Origin: Deinococcus aquiradiocola
GTDB taxonomy: Bacteria > Deinococcota > Deinococci > Deinococcales > Deinococcaceae
Length of the DNA stretch: 6,946 bases
Reading direction: 5' to 3'
Assembly: GCF_014646915.1 (NCBI RefSeq)
Contig: NZ_BMOE01000029.1
Coordinates: 1-6,946, forward strand
The translations under genes and the position numbers were made by a program. This document shows, piece by piece, positions 6,192-6,946 of the stretch; position 1 is the first letter of the stretch, and every line of letters begins with the position of its first letter. The notes beneath the pieces are model-generated. The model saw nothing but the letters and a program-made list of their open reading frames with translations. It was not told the DNA's origin and ran no database searches.

Positions 6192-6946
6192 ATGACGCAA
6201 CTCTACAGCGTGTCATACGTCACTAACCCGGGAGGGATCACAGAAGACGCACCAGTCACTGATCTTCTCCGGGTCCCGGTATCTACCATCTCCCCTGTCC
6301 GGATTCCCCGCAGTTACAAGGGTCAACTGCACCTGGGCGGAAAGTACCTGTTCGAAACCACTGGCCAGCACGTCATTTTTGAAAGCCGCCTCGAGCAGGA
6401 CGCCCTGCGCTTCCTTGATCATCAGCGCTCTGTCCTTCAGGTGGCCGCTCAGCCGATCATGCTGAAGTTCAGCTTCAACGGGAAGAACTATGTCCACTAC
6501 CCAGATTTCCTGATTGAACGGCAGTGTCAGCGGAACCTGCTGATGAATGTCCGGACGAAAGCCTACGTGAGCACCCCGCAGGCCGTACGGGCGTTCAGTG
6601 CAGCGCAGTCTCTTGCGGATGCGCTCGGCTGGGACTACGAGACGTGGTCCGAACCCCTGACGGCCATGAACCTGAATCTGCGATTCCTGGGCGGCTTCCG
6701 CTTTCGTCCGTACGGCTTCCTCGACCTGGCACCGCAGTTGCTGCGCGCCTGTGACCAGCCGATCCGCCTCGACGATCTCTGCGAACGTGCCCGTCCTGAA
6801 GTGCTTGTCCGTCCGGTACTGTTTCACCTGCTCTGGACTCGGTGCGTGCGCTCGCCAGCTTGGCCCCCGCCGCTCAGCTTATCGGGCCACTCGCGCTCAT
6901 TCTTATCGGGCTCTCTTTCTGCCAGTCACGAGCTGAGATCAGTCTA
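6192..6946 (+). CDS. tnsA: TnsA-like transposon endonuclease (3' end at or beyond the window edge)
   Basis: TnsA cuts the 5' ends of a Tn7-like element while TnsB cuts and joins the 3' ends, allowing cut-and-paste transposition. 251 codons are open and the last two bases are TA, so a stop may be one base away. The N-terminal restriction-like nuclease domain spans about residues 60-155: FESRLEQDALRFLD (63-76) with the catalytic-type Glu64, QP (87-88) with a following strand, YPDFLIE (103-109) with Asp105, then MNVRTK (118-123). Arg121 stands where the family normally has the catalytic Lys; Lys123 is two residues on. GGFRFRPYGFLDLAPQLL and LVRPVLFHLLW (205-215) fit the C-terminal winged-helix part. 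The last 35 residues are Ser/Arg/Pro-rich and unrecognised. The start is set by AAGGAG (6179-6184), 7 nt before ATG. The gene is less GC-rich than the housekeeping genes, consistent with transfer. Confidence 0.75.
   Translation, partial: MTQLYSVSYVTNPGGITEDAPVTDLLRVPVSTISPVRIPRSYKGQLHLGGKYLFETTGQHVIFESRLEQDALRFLDHQRSVLQVAAQPIMLKFSFNGKNYVHYPDFLIERQCQRNLLMNVRTKAYVSTPQAVRAFSAAQSLADALGWDYETWSEPLTAMNLNLRFLGGFRFRPYGFLDLAPQLLRACDQPIRLDDLCERARPEVLVRPVLFHLLWTRCVRSPAWPPPLSLSGHSRSFLSGSLSASHELRSV

Larger units (their letters stand above)
5265..6946. mobile_element. Tn7-like transposon, one end with tnsA (partial, runs off the right edge)
   Basis: The assignment rests on two things seen together. One is a cluster of six TGTAAGTGGCAAA-type repeats in 5265-6049. 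The other is a TnsA-like endonuclease gene starting at 6192 and reading inward. Tn7-like elements have 5'-TGT ends with several TnsB-binding repeats and an operon starting with tnsA where present. The exact left boundary is unclear: the outermost repeat R1 (5265), the first rightward TGT copy R2 (5381) or the tandem pair R4-R5 (5905) are all possible. tnsB, tnsC and a TniQ-family gene are expected beyond 6946 but not seen. No opposite end or target duplication is available here. Confidence 0.6.

Noticed and set aside
5277..6195. Small open frames that share an F-A-T-Y-S peptide (minus strand 5277-5531 and 5787-6041, plus strand 5941-6195)
   Set aside because: The shared peptide is simply the translation of the DNA end repeats. 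There is no ribosome binding site or family similarity.
6213..6827. 204-codon minus-strand open frame opposite tnsA
   Set aside because: The plus strand has a strong ribosome binding site and TnsA motifs. The minus-strand frame has no recognisable domain.

Overview
The window looks like chromosomal DNA of a Deinococcus species (phylum Deinococcota). The coding DNA is very GC-rich with a strong G/C bias at third positions. A 23S rRNA gene starts from its own promoter instead of following a 16S gene. Two genes have a TANNNT box exactly 6 nt before the ATG, the pattern expected for leaderless transcripts in this genus. The genus is inferred from these features; no search was run.

Layout, left to right. 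Positions 1-67 (minus strand) are the first 67 nt of a 23S rRNA gene. It has a 137-nt leader with two hairpins and a consensus promoter (TTGACA-17-TATCTT) at 211-239, directly behind gatA. The block 252-3962 is housekeeping and reads entirely on the minus strand. In transcription order it holds a TsaC/YrdC-type threonylcarbamoyl-AMP synthase, scpB (chromosome segregation) overlapping it by a TTGA stop/start, a DUF4388-type protein, and gatA (tRNA-dependent amidotransferase subunit A). A 61-bp divergent spacer separates this block from pilC (4024-5244, plus strand), the inner-membrane platform protein of a type IV pilus or type II secretion system.

The character changes after pilC. From 5265 to about 6050 the DNA is non-coding, less GC-rich, and carries six copies of a repeat with core TGTAAGTGGCAAA or its reverse complement. 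Three copies run rightward (5381, 5905, 5936) and three leftward (5265, 5446, 6031). The repeat resembles the TnsB-binding terminal repeats of Tn7-like transposons, which begin 5'-TGT. They are followed by a candidate promoter, a leader with a 10-bp inverted repeat, and a well-placed ribosome binding site. An open reading frame from 6192 to the window end follows, encoding a TnsA-like endonuclease. This right-hand part is best read as one end of a Tn7-like (heteromeric transposase) mobile element inserted downstream of pilC. Its TnsB/TnsC/TniQ-type genes would lie beyond the window. The mixed orientation of the repeats suggests stacked or decayed ends, or miniature derivatives, instead of one clean end.

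The most interesting part is 5265-6946: the unusual arrangement of end repeats, including a 16-bp perfect inverted pair just upstream of the putative tnsA promoter, and a TnsA-like protein with Asn-Val-Arg where Gln-Val-Lys-type residues are expected at the active site.
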